Shown here: piece by piece, positions 35,496 through 44,905 of the stretch
Position numbering within the stretch: position 1 is the stretch's first letter
Layout: each line of letters begins with the position of its first letter
Assembly (NCBI GenBank): GCA_001730015.1
Contig: MDLA01000194.1
Coordinates: 1-64,000, forward strand
Source: Chromatiales bacterium (ex Bugula neritina AB1)
GTDB taxonomy: Bacteria; Pseudomonadota; Gammaproteobacteria; Granulosicoccales; Granulosicoccaceae
DNA length: 64,000 nucleotides
Reading direction: 5' to 3'
Notes under the pieces: generated by a model
What the model was told of the DNA's origin: nothing
Database searches by the model: none
What the model saw: the letters and a program-made list of their open reading frames with translations, nothing else
Made by a program: the position numbers and the translations under genes

Positions 35496-36587
35496 CTACT
35501 CTGCTTTCCCTTTCAGTTCCCGATCAAAAAACCTCACCATGCTCGCATTCATCTCAGCGTGGAATGCATACCGGTCGAATCCAGGTTTGTCAACGCAAAC
35601 TATTTCGTATTCCTCCGGGTCTTCACGCTTGAACGCTTCCCGGCACGGCATGACCAGAAAGGCAAAGTGGCCGGCATTTGCTACCCAGTTTTTTTCCGGC
35701 TGGTCAGGTAATAGCGCTGCTATGGATGCAGCATTGGTTTTTGTTGGCACACTGGTATCAAGTGCTCCGGACCATAGCTGTACAGGCGCTGCGACCTCTG
35801 CCAGCGTTTGCTCTGTATAAGCGAAACCCAAACCGGGTGCGGCTATTGAGGCGGCTTTAATTCGCGGGTCGGAACCCCAGGAATCCGCCGGAAGTTGCTG
35901 CATGTTGGCGTTGACCATTTGATCGACCAGACCCTCATAACAGGCAAACTCATCGGGGGTGTTGTCGCAATGCGTTTTTGCATGATTTAAATCCGGCCAG
36001 CCACCGATCAGATTCAAAGCGGTATATCCTCCGGCAGAGAATCCGTAAACTCCAATGCGATCCGCATCGACATGGAGACTATACGTTGGGTCCTGAGTCA
36101 GTGTATCGATAACACGGCTCATGTGCCTTGGCCGGTCAAGTGTCCAACGCTCTACCGGTGAACTCATGTCTGACCAGGTATTACCAGTATGACTCGGGGC
36201 AGCAACAATGTACCCTGCATCGGCTAGTGCCTGTGCGGTATTTGCGTGCCCGGCATACCATCCACTGTAGCCGTGTGAAATTAGAATGAGTGGCATTTTA
36301 GTATCGGGCAGTTCGGCATCGACTGCCATGGCATGACCAAACCGGGTATTGGGCTCAGTAGGTGCAGCTTGCTCGCTCGGATACCACAGCCCGACCGTTA
36401 GATCTCGATAGCCGCTATCTTCTACAGAAATTTCGCGAAAGCCTGTCGCTTGACTCTGGCTTGCCAGCAGCAGCAATGCAGCCAATGCCAGCCATTGCTC
36501 AGATCGTCTGCCGGGTTGTGTTTCAGGCTGGTCGGCTTCCGTGATTCCCGAGTGTTGTTCTGTTGTTTCACATCGCTGAATTTTCAT
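35496..36587 (-). CDS. Exported alpha/beta hydrolase (PAF-acetylhydrolase/dienelactone hydrolase-like)
   Basis: 363 residues. A 28-residue polar N-terminus precedes a hydrophobic signal/anchor (WLALAALLLLASQSQA), then a hydrolase fold: MPLILISHGYSGWYAGH, nucleophile GVYGFSAGGYTALN, acid in WSGALDTSVPT (Asp), base in VANAGHFAFL (His). Extra Cys residues (CDNTPDEFAC, PCREAF) suit an oxidising periplasm. It is probably an esterase or lipase-like enzyme acting outside the cytoplasm. Divergent from the membrane AraC regulator across 300 bp, which may control it. Confidence 0.85.
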   Translation of the reverse strand: MKIQRCETTEQHSGITEADQPETQPGRRSEQWLALAALLLLASQSQATGFREISVEDSGYRDLTVGLWYPSEQAAPTEPNTRFGHAMAVDAELPDTKMPLILISHGYSGWYAGHANTAQALADAGYIVAAPSHTGNTWSDMSSPVERWTLDRPRHMSRVIDTLTQDPTYSLHVDADRIGVYGFSAGGYTALNLIGGWPDLNHAKTHCDNTPDEFACYEGLVDQMVNANMQQLPADSWGSDPRIKAASIAAPGLGFAYTEQTLAEVAAPVQLWSGALDTSVPTKTNAASIAALLPDQPEKNWVANAGHFAFLVMPCREAFKREDPEEYEIVCVDKPGFDRYAFHAEMNASMVRFFDRELKGKAE

Positions 36588-36887
36588 GTTCTCTGTCTGC
36601 TAAAGTAAATGATAAGGGCGTATCAACCGGCCCGTGTCGGCAACTGTATTGTCGACATAAACCCTTGTTTTATCGTCCTTTAACACGATTTAGAACAGCC
36701 TCAATCACGATCCGGTACAGGAAACCCGCCCGAGCAGAAAGGATGTACTGCGAAAGCGATATTTTGGCAAACTGATCTCATTCACGATTACGGCAAATAG
36801 AATGACCCCAACTGTGTTGTTTAACGACTCCAGCGGCGCTGGCGACTTCCACCATCCAGGTGCACCGGCTCCAGGGCGAGTCGCCGC
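36588..36887. other. Divergent intergenic region
   Basis: 300 bp between the exported hydrolase and the membrane AraC regulator genes. Both promoters must be here. I see no convincing -35/-10 pair, palindrome or RNA. Confidence 0.45.
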
Positions 36888-38030
36888 ATGCTGATGCTGC
36901 CTCTGCCGATTGTCGTTGCCATTGTTTTGCTCACACTACTGGCGGCCAACCGGGAACACCTGACCGGGGATTCCACCGGTAGAGCATTCACTATGGTTTT
37001 CTGCCTGTACGCAGCATCTCTCACGCTAATTGGTATTCGATGGGCCTGGGACATTCGGGCGGTGATGCCAATTGCTGCGTTGCTGTCTCTCGTGTGCGCT
37101 GTAGTGCTCTACCTTGCTTTCGTCAGCCTCGGCCGCGAGGGGCCGGCCTTTTCTCTACAAAGAGACGCCAGACACCTTCTGCCATTAGTCGCGTTAATTA
37201 TATCGAGCCTCGTTTCTGCGCAGCTGAGCGAGGTCTTGTTTATCGGCCTTCATCTGCTGTACGCGTTGCTGCTAACGCGGCTGGCTTTTAACTGGCCGGA
37301 ATCCCTTCGACTGGTTCGACTCGGTCGTGTAATCGGTTGCTATCAGGCGTTGTGGCTGGCAGCAGTACTCAGCGTAGTCAATGCGTTACTGGAGGTTGCC
37401 ATCACAATAAGCTTTGCGTTCTATGACGGGCGCTACGCGGGCGCGATGGTAGGTTACGCCAACGTACCCATTCTGTTTTTACTTTGCATTTCTGCCATGC
37501 GCGCTGGTAGCAGCCGGTCGAGAGATCACGACAGTACAAGCGACTTTTTAGCTACAGACAAGCCGGAAACAGACCACGCCAGTGCGGTACTGTCAGAGCA
37601 GGAAGAAAAGCCCCAATCGACCGACACCGCGCTTTCACCCGGTAGTGATGCCAGTGCAGAACAGGAAGAGGAGATCAGTTTGATGCAAACACTGCAGTCA
37701 CTGCTGGTCGACCAGAAGCTCTATGAAGACTCCGAATTAAACCTTGCGAAACTCGCGCGAAAATCGGGGGTGCCGGCACGCAAGGTGTCCAGAGCCATCA
37801 ATTCAAATACCGGATTAAACGTTTCCCAGTGGGTTAACGCAGCACGAATTGAAGCGGCCGAAGAACTCTTGGCGCAGCCCGATTGCACCGTTAATGAAGC
37901 CATGCTGGCCTCAGGGTTTCTGACCCGATCAAATTTTTATCGGGAGTTCCGTCGCCAGCACCAGTGCAGCCCGGGTGAATGGCGTGAGCGCTATCTGCGC
38001 TCGGATCTTTCAAGTTGCTCGCGTAATTGA
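36888..38030 (+). CDS. AraC-family regulator with N-terminal membrane domain
   Basis: 380 residues. Residues 1-205 contain about seven hydrophobic helices (from MLMLPLPIVVAIVLLTLLAAN to ANVPILFLLCISAM). A Ser/Glu-rich linker (205-265) and a C-terminal AraC DNA-binding domain follow, with two HTH motifs (LNLAKLARKSGVPARKVSRAIN and VNEAMLASGFLTRSNFYREFRRQH). Membrane-anchored AraC proteins of this plan sense a periplasmic or membrane signal directly. The divergent hydrolase is the obvious candidate target. Confidence 0.87.
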   Translation: MLMLPLPIVVAIVLLTLLAANREHLTGDSTGRAFTMVFCLYAASLTLIGIRWAWDIRAVMPIAALLSLVCAVVLYLAFVSLGREGPAFSLQRDARHLLPLVALIISSLVSAQLSEVLFIGLHLLYALLLTRLAFNWPESLRLVRLGRVIGCYQALWLAAVLSVVNALLEVAITISFAFYDGRYAGAMVGYANVPILFLLCISAMRAGSSRSRDHDSTSDFLATDKPETDHASAVLSEQEEKPQSTDTALSPGSDASAEQEEEISLMQTLQSLLVDQKLYEDSELNLAKLARKSGVPARKVSRAINSNTGLNVSQWVNAARIEAAEELLAQPDCTVNEAMLASGFLTRSNFYREFRRQHQCSPGEWRERYLRSDLSSCSRN

Positions 38031-38154
38031 CCGAGCCGGTAGTGCCTCGCCCGCTCCGGCACCCCGCCAGAGACCGGGCTTTGCAGCGGTTTGCCTGCGA
38101 CGTCTGCATTTAGATGCGTTAGCTTCCGCTTGTCATTGGATGCGCCCCTGCCTG

Positions 38155-38940
38155 TTACGACGCGCGGCCATAGAAACCAATGCGTTCCTCTTTCGAAAAG
38201 CACACACCCGGCTGCTCATAGTACGAAAAAACCGCAATAATCCGTTGCTTGTGACCTTCTACAGGGGTTACACGATGCGCAGTATTGCGACCTCGAAAAA
38301 CATTCAGCGTACCGGGATTCAGAGACAGGCGCGCGGGTGTTCTGCGCCCTTCCAGCAGATCGGCAACGCCTTCGTAGTTGGGGTCGGTATCGCTGCGCAG
38401 CGCACGCTCGTATTCAAATTCACCACCTGCGAGCGGGGCCTGTAACAGTAGCGTGGTGGTAAACTCAGAACGATCGAAGTGCCAGTTCAGTGCGCAGTCT
38501 TCGAAATACCCCATCACATTGACCCGTGCCATGGGATCATCCATCGTGAACAGTTCAGGCTTATCCATTACTGCTGCCAGAAAACGTGCAAACGGCGCCC
38601 ACTCATAGAGCTGAATGAGTGCGCTTTGGCTGATCTGATCAGCACATAGCGTTCGGTTTGATGTTTCAAATTCTGTCAGCGCGGCATGCGAGGCAGGCAA
38701 ATCTTCAATCGATGGCTTGAAATAGATGTTGTGCCGTCTTGAATGCGTATATGCATCGGTTAACAGCAGGGGTTTAAGTTGCTCGACGGTTGTGGCTATT
38801 GCGTTATCGCAGATGAAACCCGGCAGATTGAACAAGCCATCCGAGGCCAGTCTGTGCCTGCATTCGTTTATCAGACTCCACCAGCCGGCACTCTCAGGCT
38901 GGTCCAGCGGGTAGCGGTTAAGGTTGATGATATCGTGCAT
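38155..38940 (-). CDS. 2-oxoglutarate/Fe(II)-dependent oxygenase (HalD/ArpA-like)
   Basis: 261 residues with a double-stranded beta-helix oxygenase core: iron ligands HFD in CALNWHFDRSEFTTTLLLQ and the distal His in GRNTAHRVTPVEGHKQRIIAVFSYYE, where the Arg would bind 2-oxoglutarate. Since HxD (not HxG) is present, it is predicted to be a hydroxylase rather than a halogenase. It converges with the AraC gene. The substrate is unknown, perhaps a free amino acid. Confidence 0.82.
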   Translation of the reverse strand: MHDIINLNRYPLDQPESAGWWSLINECRHRLASDGLFNLPGFICDNAIATTVEQLKPLLLTDAYTHSRRHNIYFKPSIEDLPASHAALTEFETSNRTLCADQISQSALIQLYEWAPFARFLAAVMDKPELFTMDDPMARVNVMGYFEDCALNWHFDRSEFTTTLLLQAPLAGGEFEYERALRSDTDPNYEGVADLLEGRRTPARLSLNPGTLNVFRGRNTAHRVTPVEGHKQRIIAVFSYYEQPGVCFSKEERIGFYGRAS

Positions 38941-39428
38941 GGTGTACTCTGCGATTTTACGTGCCCAGTCTACGGCTTTCAGGCAAATGTTTCATTGTGG
39001 ATCCGGTATTTTTAGCGAAAGATAAGCAGCCCCCATTAACAACCAACAGGGCGCACGTTATCCGTCGCACCCACACCACTACTGAAAGCACGGAAGCCAG
39101 ATCACACAGATCGCAATTAACGTTCTTGCGGTATCAAGCGAGTCGCGGCTGAGTCTGATTTGTAGATTCCTACAGACCGCGCCGAATATTGACCTTCAAT
39201 CAGTACAGGTTAGGTTAGAGGGAAAACCTGATCTATTTCAACACACAGAATAACAGTGCTGTGTTTACCGTCGACTCCATCAGCTGGAGTCTTGCACAAC
39301 CGCGCCACGGTGGTGGGAACAACGTCGGTCCGCAGATGAGAAACGTATAAGGTGTGTTTACTGGCGGCGGAGAAGTAACCGGCGCGGATTATACAGGCGA
39401 AGAACAGCACTGACGTCAAATAGTAAAA
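38941..39428. other. Non-coding stretch, nothing recognised
   Basis: About 490 bp between the 2OG-oxygenase start and the end of the truncated DUF3604 gene. Short frames on either strand have no motif or composition support. No tRNA or clear hairpin terminator seen. Confidence 0.45.
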
Positions 39429-40556
39429 TCATACAAACAGATAGACTGGGCTAGACCACGCCTGATAGCCATCTTCGGTCGTAACACATATCCAGATCGG
39501 GTTATCAACCCTTTGCGCAAGCGATACCGTGCGGTTGAATTGCATTTCTCTTTGCAATGGTTTATCCGGCAGCCGAAATACCCTGATTTTTCTCTCCAGC
39601 CCGCCCGCATCCAGCGTGTTGTCCGGCAGGCCGATCTGCAAAAGATTCAATTCCAGCTCGCCTAGATTAGTGGTAATAGCCAAGCGTTCATCAGTACCCT
39701 CAGGCGCCTCTGTCAGCCAGGCGTCGAAACCCATAAAATTACCTGTGGTTACCGTTTTCCAGACAACGGTATCCGAACCACGTTGCTCAAATAACGCATC
39801 AGGGTTCCACTGGTTTATGTTTTCAAATTTCTCAATTGTGGTGCGGGAAAATTGCGCCCGTCCGATCCACTGAGTATTGCGCCCTCGTCCTCTATACTCG
39901 GCGCCACTCCAAAGCACACGAATGCGATTGCCCAAATCTGTCTTTGAATAAGGCCGTACTGCTTCCAGCACCTGCGCGCCATTGCGAATTTCTATTCGCT
40001 CTATACCTGCGTGCGCCTGCACTTCAACATGAAGCTCCACCTCTGTAGCGCTGGTTTGCACTATGTCGCCCATCATCGCGCTGGTAACCTGCTGCGTTCG
40101 GCTGTTCGGGTCGGCGTCGGGATTGCGCTCAAACAACGTGCCCGCTGCAGGCAGCTTAACTGCAACGTCCATATGCAGACGACAGCCGGTGGTGCCATAA
40201 TGGTGCCGTCTTCGCTTCGCTTCCATGATCGAGTCACGATCATTGCGATCGGTGAGGAAACAGGTTAGCCCGCCATAGACTCCAAAAATAGAGTCACCCG
40301 GATAACTCGCGCCGGGCCTGCCCTTATGACCATCGCTATTACACACCACACCAACCCGCCGTTTCATCGGAAAACCGTCGAGTAAGATCCATTCAAAAGT
40401 ACCCCACGCCGAGTGCATTTCGACGGCAGTTTCTATAAGTGGATCGTGGTCGTAATGAATATTGGCGTATCGCCCGCCAACATGAACGTACATCACAACA
40501 TCTTCGTTGCTATCGTTAAAGGCCCGGTAGAGATCGGTCAGGGGGAAGAAATGCAT
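39429..40556 (-). pseudogene. DUF3604-family protein, 5'-truncated
   Basis: About 375 codons that match only the C-terminal half of DUF3604 (PHP-fold related) proteins, which normally run to about 600-800 residues: VHVGGRYANIHYDHD, VEMHSAWGTFEWILLDGF, RVGVVCNSDGHKGRPGASYPG and YGGLTCFLTDRNDRDSIMEA, then a beta-rich C-terminus. The N-terminal half is missing. The upstream sequence switches, around an ATGCAT at about 40553, to an Rpn-nuclease remnant on the other strand. The frame is open, so loss of the front is recent or the stub is expressed, but the catalytic N-terminal histidines are gone. Confidence 0.75.
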
Positions 40557-40558
40557 AA

Positions 40559-40881
40559 CTTCGAGGAGAGCATACCCATGTTAGCGAAACGCCTGGAGCA
40601 ATGGGAAATTCAGTTTCTTGATAAAGGGTCGCGAGGAAGGTAGGCAGGAGGGCCGACAGGAAGGCCGACAGGAAGGCCGAAAAGAAGATCAGGAACTGGG
40701 CAAAGAACTTGGCCCGGAACTGGGGTTGCGCAACGCCCTTTACAGACTACTACAAATCAAGTTCGGCGAGTTATCCGCGGATCAACAGAAACTGATAGAA
40801 CAAGCTGGCTCGTCTAAGCTGGATGAATACCTGTCAAAAGTATTGGAAGCTAAATCTATACAGGGCGTACTTGCTGACTGA
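40559..40881 (+). pseudogene. Rpn (PD-(D/E)XK transposase-like) family protein, C-terminal remnant with frameshift
   Basis: The first part reads FEESIPMLAKRLEQWEIQFL up to a stop at about 40643. From about 40618 another frame continues KGREEGRQEGRQEGRQEGR and ends LGLRNALYRLLQIKFGELSADQQKL...LSKVLEAKSIQGVLAD. That is the standard tail of Rpn/DUF4351 proteins, which promote recA-independent recombination. The nuclease domain is absent and the two parts are out of frame. 12-bp repeats encode the EGRQ units (about 40625-40685) and are a likely slippage site. Its insertion or recombination probably removed the front of the DUF3604 gene. Confidence 0.72.
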
Positions 40882-40936
40882 AAAAACAGGCGACCCAGAG
40901 TTGTAGCCTTTGTCTCCACCATCACAACCTATGGAT

Positions 40937-41893
40937 TCACGAGTTCAAAAGCACAATAACGCCAATCACAATCAATGCAATTCCAGCCCCTTCCAGCTTC
41001 GACGTGGACTGCGAAAATATCCGCCTCGATATGATCTGCGCAAACAATACTTCGACTAATGCAAGTGTACGCACTCGAGCAACACTTTCTATGGCGAAAG
41101 CCAGAAACCAGAACTGCGATGCTGTGGCACCGGCAAGCCCTGCCAGAACGGAAGGTCGCCATGCAGCTAAAATTGCACGCAGTTTAGCCCTGTCGCTCAA
41201 CAGCAGAAAGACAACAATCAATGTCGACTGCAGCAGCAGACCACAAGCCAGCGTCAGCGTCGCATAGATATAAAACGTAGAACCTCCAAGGTTCTCGCCA
41301 GCAACTGAAAGAATTGCGCCACGAAACCCAACGGCTGAAAACGCGAACATTCCGCCAGCAGCCACACCGACCATAATCGGCCGAATGTCAGGTCTGGTGT
41401 TGCTGGAGCCTGAACCATTGCCACTCGCGTTACTAGAGTCCACTTTTCGCGGCCATGACATCAGCACCACACCCAGTGTCGCAATAACTACGGCCAGCAT
41501 CGCAACAAGCCCGATTCGCTCACTCAAGATAATTGCACCAAAGACCGCGACCTGAATAGGTTCGGTTTTGATCGCAGCGGTAGTGACCACAAAAGATCGT
41601 TGCTGCATTGCATTGAGCATCCACGCCGTCGCCAGTATCTGTGATACCGCCCCGAAGGCCAGCCAGTACAAAAATTTCCAGTCGAGCTGCATCGCTGGCC
41701 ACTCAGTCACAGCCCAGGTGACAGCAAGAAACACCAGTGCGAACGGCAGCCCGAATATGAAGCGAACGTGGGCGGCCCCTGCGGTACCGAGTTCCGCTGT
41801 CAGGCCACGCTGCATCGCATTGCGTGCTACCTGCGCACCGGCTGCAGCCACGGTAAATACGATCCAAAGCCAGGGTGGGATTGAATCAAGCAT
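40937..41893 (-). CDS. EamA/DMT-superfamily transporter
   Basis: 318 residues with ten hydrophobic helices in two EamA repeats: PPWLWIVFTVAAAGAQVARNA at the start, RSFVVTTAAIKTEPIQVAVFGAIILSERIG closing the first, and a low-complexity Ser/Asn/Gly loop near residue 155 between the repeats. The second repeat ends LALVEVLFAQIISRRIFSQ. The substrate is unknown. It is unrelated in sequence detail to the DMT gene at 9634-10530. No obvious operon partner. Confidence 0.83.
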   Translation of the reverse strand: MLDSIPPWLWIVFTVAAAGAQVARNAMQRGLTAELGTAGAAHVRFIFGLPFALVFLAVTWAVTEWPAMQLDWKFLYWLAFGAVSQILATAWMLNAMQQRSFVVTTAAIKTEPIQVAVFGAIILSERIGLVAMLAVVIATLGVVLMSWPRKVDSSNASGNGSGSSNTRPDIRPIMVGVAAGGMFAFSAVGFRGAILSVAGENLGGSTFYIYATLTLACGLLLQSTLIVVFLLLSDRAKLRAILAAWRPSVLAGLAGATASQFWFLAFAIESVARVRTLALVEVLFAQIISRRIFSQSTSKLEGAGIALIVIGVIVLLNS

Positions 41894-42179
41894 TGAGAGG
41901 GTTTATCACTGGATATCAAACTTTCGAACGTTTAGTCACGGCCATTGTATCTGGTATTCGAGTGGCTACAACATCTTCAGTTTGAGTTAGCAATTCACGC
42001 CAGACACAGGCTGCCCGACTGACTAGTGCCCGTCCATAAACCAGCGCCACTACGGACCACTTAAGCAAGCAATCTTTCCCTCGATCACATGTAGTTATTT
42101 CGAATGACTAAACGCCCACATGTGGTAAGCGAAATCTCTGGCATCTGAATGATCCTCTCTACCCAACATACCGAAACAC

Positions 42180-43079
42180 CTATCTCTGGGTCACAAAAGG
42201 AATTCTCGGCGGTGAGTCCTCGCTCGACTGCTGTTGTGCCGCCAGTGCCACCGTCAATGCCTGTGCCAGACACATCGGTGCCGCCAGTGATCGCGAAAAA
42301 GTATACTCATGTTCCGGTATTGAAAATAATACGGTCGCCGATTTAGCTAACGGTGACAGGGTAGAATCCGATATAGCGATAATCGGCACGCCCTGCTCGG
42401 CAACTTTTTCAGTCACATTAACTACCTCGGTTGCATAGAAGCGAAATGAAACGGTGAGCAGAACATCTTTCGCACTGATGGTTTGGGCTATATGCGTGGC
42501 CAGCCCACCACTGCAATCCAGTAATACTGTGCGTCGCCCGAGCATAGTCAGGATATAGCGTAACAATGCCACGATGGGCTCCGAGCGTAGCTGACCCAGT
42601 AAATAGATCGTTTCAGCGGAGTCAAGCAACGCCACTGCGTGCTGAAGATCTTCTTCGGCTATGTCGGCCAGAAGATCTTCCAGCGAGGTGATATCCCGTA
42701 CCACCAGATCGGCTAAAAACCCTTTTGCACCGCCTTTACCGCTGGTTTGCAAATCACTCTTGAGTGCATCAATGCGCGCATCAAAACCCGGCGCGGCAGT
42801 GGCCAGCCTCGCTTTGTATACTTGCTGCAGTTCCTTGAACCCCTGATACCCCAGCTGCTGGGCAAAGCGAACAAAGCTCGATGCATGTGAACCGCACTGT
42901 TCAGCCAGCTGTGCAACCGACAATACCGGTACATTATTCGGGTTTTGCGTTATATAGACGGCGATACGTTGATTGGTTGGGCTGAAGCGGGAGAATTTTT
43001 CATGGATCGTACGCGTTAGCTCCTCATACGTGGCCGGCGGCGCTGCGGATTCTCCGCCATCTGATTTCACCTGCTTCAA
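42180..43079 (-). CDS. RpiR/MurR-family transcriptional regulator (likely inositol/sugar cluster regulator)
   Basis: 299 residues. N-terminal HTH_6 domain (FSRFSPTNQRIAVYITQNPNNVPVLSVAQLAEQ... ASSFVRFAQQLGYQGFKELQQ), then a SIS sugar-phosphate-binding domain at about 130-270 (AETIYLLGQLRSEPIVALLR, VLLTVSFRFYATEVVNVTEKVAEQGVPIIAISDS). RpiR proteins commonly regulate inositol operons by sensing a phosphorylated intermediate. It lies next to SDR-iolE-iolD on the same strand. The palindrome at 46894-46919 is the best candidate operator. Confidence 0.9.
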   Translation of the reverse strand: MKQVKSDGGESAAPPATYEELTRTIHEKFSRFSPTNQRIAVYITQNPNNVPVLSVAQLAEQCGSHASSFVRFAQQLGYQGFKELQQVYKARLATAAPGFDARIDALKSDLQTSGKGGAKGFLADLVVRDITSLEDLLADIAEEDLQHAVALLDSAETIYLLGQLRSEPIVALLRYILTMLGRRTVLLDCSGGLATHIAQTISAKDVLLTVSFRFYATEVVNVTEKVAEQGVPIIAISDSTLSPLAKSATVLFSIPEHEYTFSRSLAAPMCLAQALTVALAAQQQSSEDSPPRIPFVTQR

Positions 43080-43185
43080 TGCGGCTTAACTCCTGTACTC
43101 TGGTTGCCAGCCTGCAAATCGCAAAGCCCTGGTAGCAGTACCCTGGCAGTAACTCCGGATACTGTTGACTCACCGCGCCGGCGCC

Positions 43186-44004
43186 TCACTCTGACAACGC
43201 CTCCTCGGGGCCTGGCGGCGCAAACGAATAGCCACCCCACACGGATTGATCATAGTGAATAACCGAGCCTGTCATCATGCCGCTATCATCAGAGGCCAGA
43301 AACCCTACGGCACGCGCCACTTCGTTGGGGTCGATCAGGCGGCCAAACGGTTGTGCAGCGGCGGCCTCTTCCAGCCAGTTTTCACTGGCACCATGATACT
43401 CGCGTTGAATTCGATCTTCGCCGTCCGATGCCATCCAGCCTATATTCAGTTGATTGACCCGGATTCGATTGCGCATCAATGCATAACCGGAATTTTTGGT
43501 TAGCGTTGCCAGCGCGCCTTTTGATGCACAATAGGGTGCGATAAACGGTTGACCGGCCATAGCGGAGGCCGAACCAATATTAACCATGGTACCTTCTATA
43601 CCTTCCCGAATCATGATTTTAGCGGCATCCTGCATCAGGAAAAACGGCGCTCTGGTATTGACTGCAAACATGCGATCGAACAGTTCTTCCGAGGTATTCA
43701 GCAGATTTCCTCGGTCTGTCAGACCCGCGGCATTAACCAGATTATCAACACGACCGAATCGATCATCGGCCTCACTGATCACACGCCGGCAATCTGCAAC
43801 CACACCCAGATCGGCAGCCACAAACAGGACCGGCACGCCGGTACTTTCTGTGATCTCTGCGGCTATGCTTTCGCCCTTGTCTATACTTCGACCACAAGTG
43901 ACAATGCCGTCAACCTGGCTCTCGGCAAAGCGCCGGGCAATGGCTGCCCCCAAGCCTTGCGTGCCACCGGTTATAACGGCAATTTTCCCGCTTAAACTAT
44001 TCAT
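43186..44004 (-). CDS. Short-chain dehydrogenase/reductase
   Basis: 272 residues, classical SDR: cofactor motif TGGTQGLG near residue 13, NAAG at about 90, catalytic Ser in NIGSASAMAG, and YCASKGA (Tyr-x-x-x-Lys). ATG 44004 overlaps the iolE stop (ATGA), so the gene is translated with iolE. In this setting it probably oxidises a polyol or inositol-derived ketose, or acts on another cyclitol. The substrate cannot be deduced. Confidence 0.88.
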   Translation of the reverse strand: MNSLSGKIAVITGGTQGLGAAIARRFAESQVDGIVTCGRSIDKGESIAAEITESTGVPVLFVAADLGVVADCRRVISEADDRFGRVDNLVNAAGLTDRGNLLNTSEELFDRMFAVNTRAPFFLMQDAAKIMIREGIEGTMVNIGSASAMAGQPFIAPYCASKGALATLTKNSGYALMRNRIRVNQLNIGWMASDGEDRIQREYHGASENWLEEAAAAQPFGRLIDPNEVARAVGFLASDDSGMMTGSVIHYDQSVWGGYSFAPPGPEEALSE

Positions 44005-44900
44005 GCCAATACCTCGTATCCGGCCAGTGCCATTACTCGCAGCAATTCTTTGTGTCCGACTTGTGCCATTTCCAGTGGCGGGTTAGCCACCGGATCTTGC
44101 TCGGCCTCAACCACAAACCACCCTTCATAGCCATGCGATGCCAGCCGATTCACGATAGCAGCAAAATCGAGTGAGCCATCGCCGGGTACGGTGAACGCGC
44201 CTTTTATCACCGCATCGAGAAAACTCTCCTGCGTGCGATCCAGCTGGTTTATTACCTCCATGCGGACATCTTTGGTGTGCACATGATTGATACGTTTGTG
44301 GTGTTTATCTATAACACGCAGTACATCACCACCTGCAAATGCCATATGGCCGGCGTCGAACAGCAGCGGCAGCGCATCACCGGTGTGCGACATAAAAGAA
44401 TCAAGTTCTGCCTCGGTTTCTATTGGCGCGGCCATGTGATGGTGGTAACTCAAAGGCATGCCCTGCCCGTTACACCACTCGGCAAATTCAGTCATCCGGC
44501 TGCCATAGCCTTTCATTTCGGATTCCGACAATTTACGCTTGGTGTTCAGCGGTGCGCTGCGGTCACCCTGAATGGTGCCAGCCGTTTCGCCATAGACTAT
44601 GCAGGGTGCATTCATGGCTTTGAACAAAGCCATTTGCTCTGCGATACGTTCTTTTTCGACTTCAATTTCACCATCGAGCAGCAAACCCGAAAACCAGCCA
44701 CCGCAAACACTGATGCTGTGTTTTTCGAGCTCAGGGCCAAGTTCATCGGCTGCCATCGGAAAGCGGCGCCCGGTTTCCATTCCGGTAAAGCCTGCACTGC
44801 TCGCTTGCCTGAGACACTCATCCAGAGAGACGTCGTCGCTCAGTTCTTCGAGGTCGTCGTTCCACCACGCAATCGGTGCAATACCGAGTTTGGCTTTCAC
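44001..44900 (-). CDS. iolE: Myo-inosose-2 dehydratase (IolE family)
   Basis: 299 residues from GTG 44900 (with TTGGAG upstream), the usual IolE size. The longer frame overlaps iolD and is rejected. TIM-barrel of the xylose-isomerase type: LGIAPIAWWNDDLEELS at the N-terminus, AGFTGMETGRRFP, SYHHHMAAPIETEAELD, LLFDAGHMAFAGGD, NHVHTKDVR and WFVVEAEQDP supply the metal-binding Glu, Asp, His and Glu. It dehydrates 2-keto-myo-inositol to the diketone that is the substrate of IolD, encoded just upstream (5-bp gap). Confidence 0.92.
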   Translation of the reverse strand: MKAKLGIAPIAWWNDDLEELSDDVSLDECLRQASSAGFTGMETGRRFPMAADELGPELEKHSISVCGGWFSGLLLDGEIEVEKERIAEQMALFKAMNAPCIVYGETAGTIQGDRSAPLNTKRKLSESEMKGYGSRMTEFAEWCNGQGMPLSYHHHMAAPIETEAELDSFMSHTGDALPLLFDAGHMAFAGGDVLRVIDKHHKRINHVHTKDVRMEVINQLDRTQESFLDAVIKGAFTVPGDGSLDFAAIVNRLASHGYEGWFVVEAEQDPVANPPLEMAQVGHKELLRVMALAGYEVLA

Positions 44901-44905
44901 AGATT

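Noticed and set aside
40625..40685. Short tandem repeats taken as a CRISPR-like or regulatory repeat array
   Set aside because: The 12-bp units encode EGRQ of an Rpn-family tail and have no spacers.
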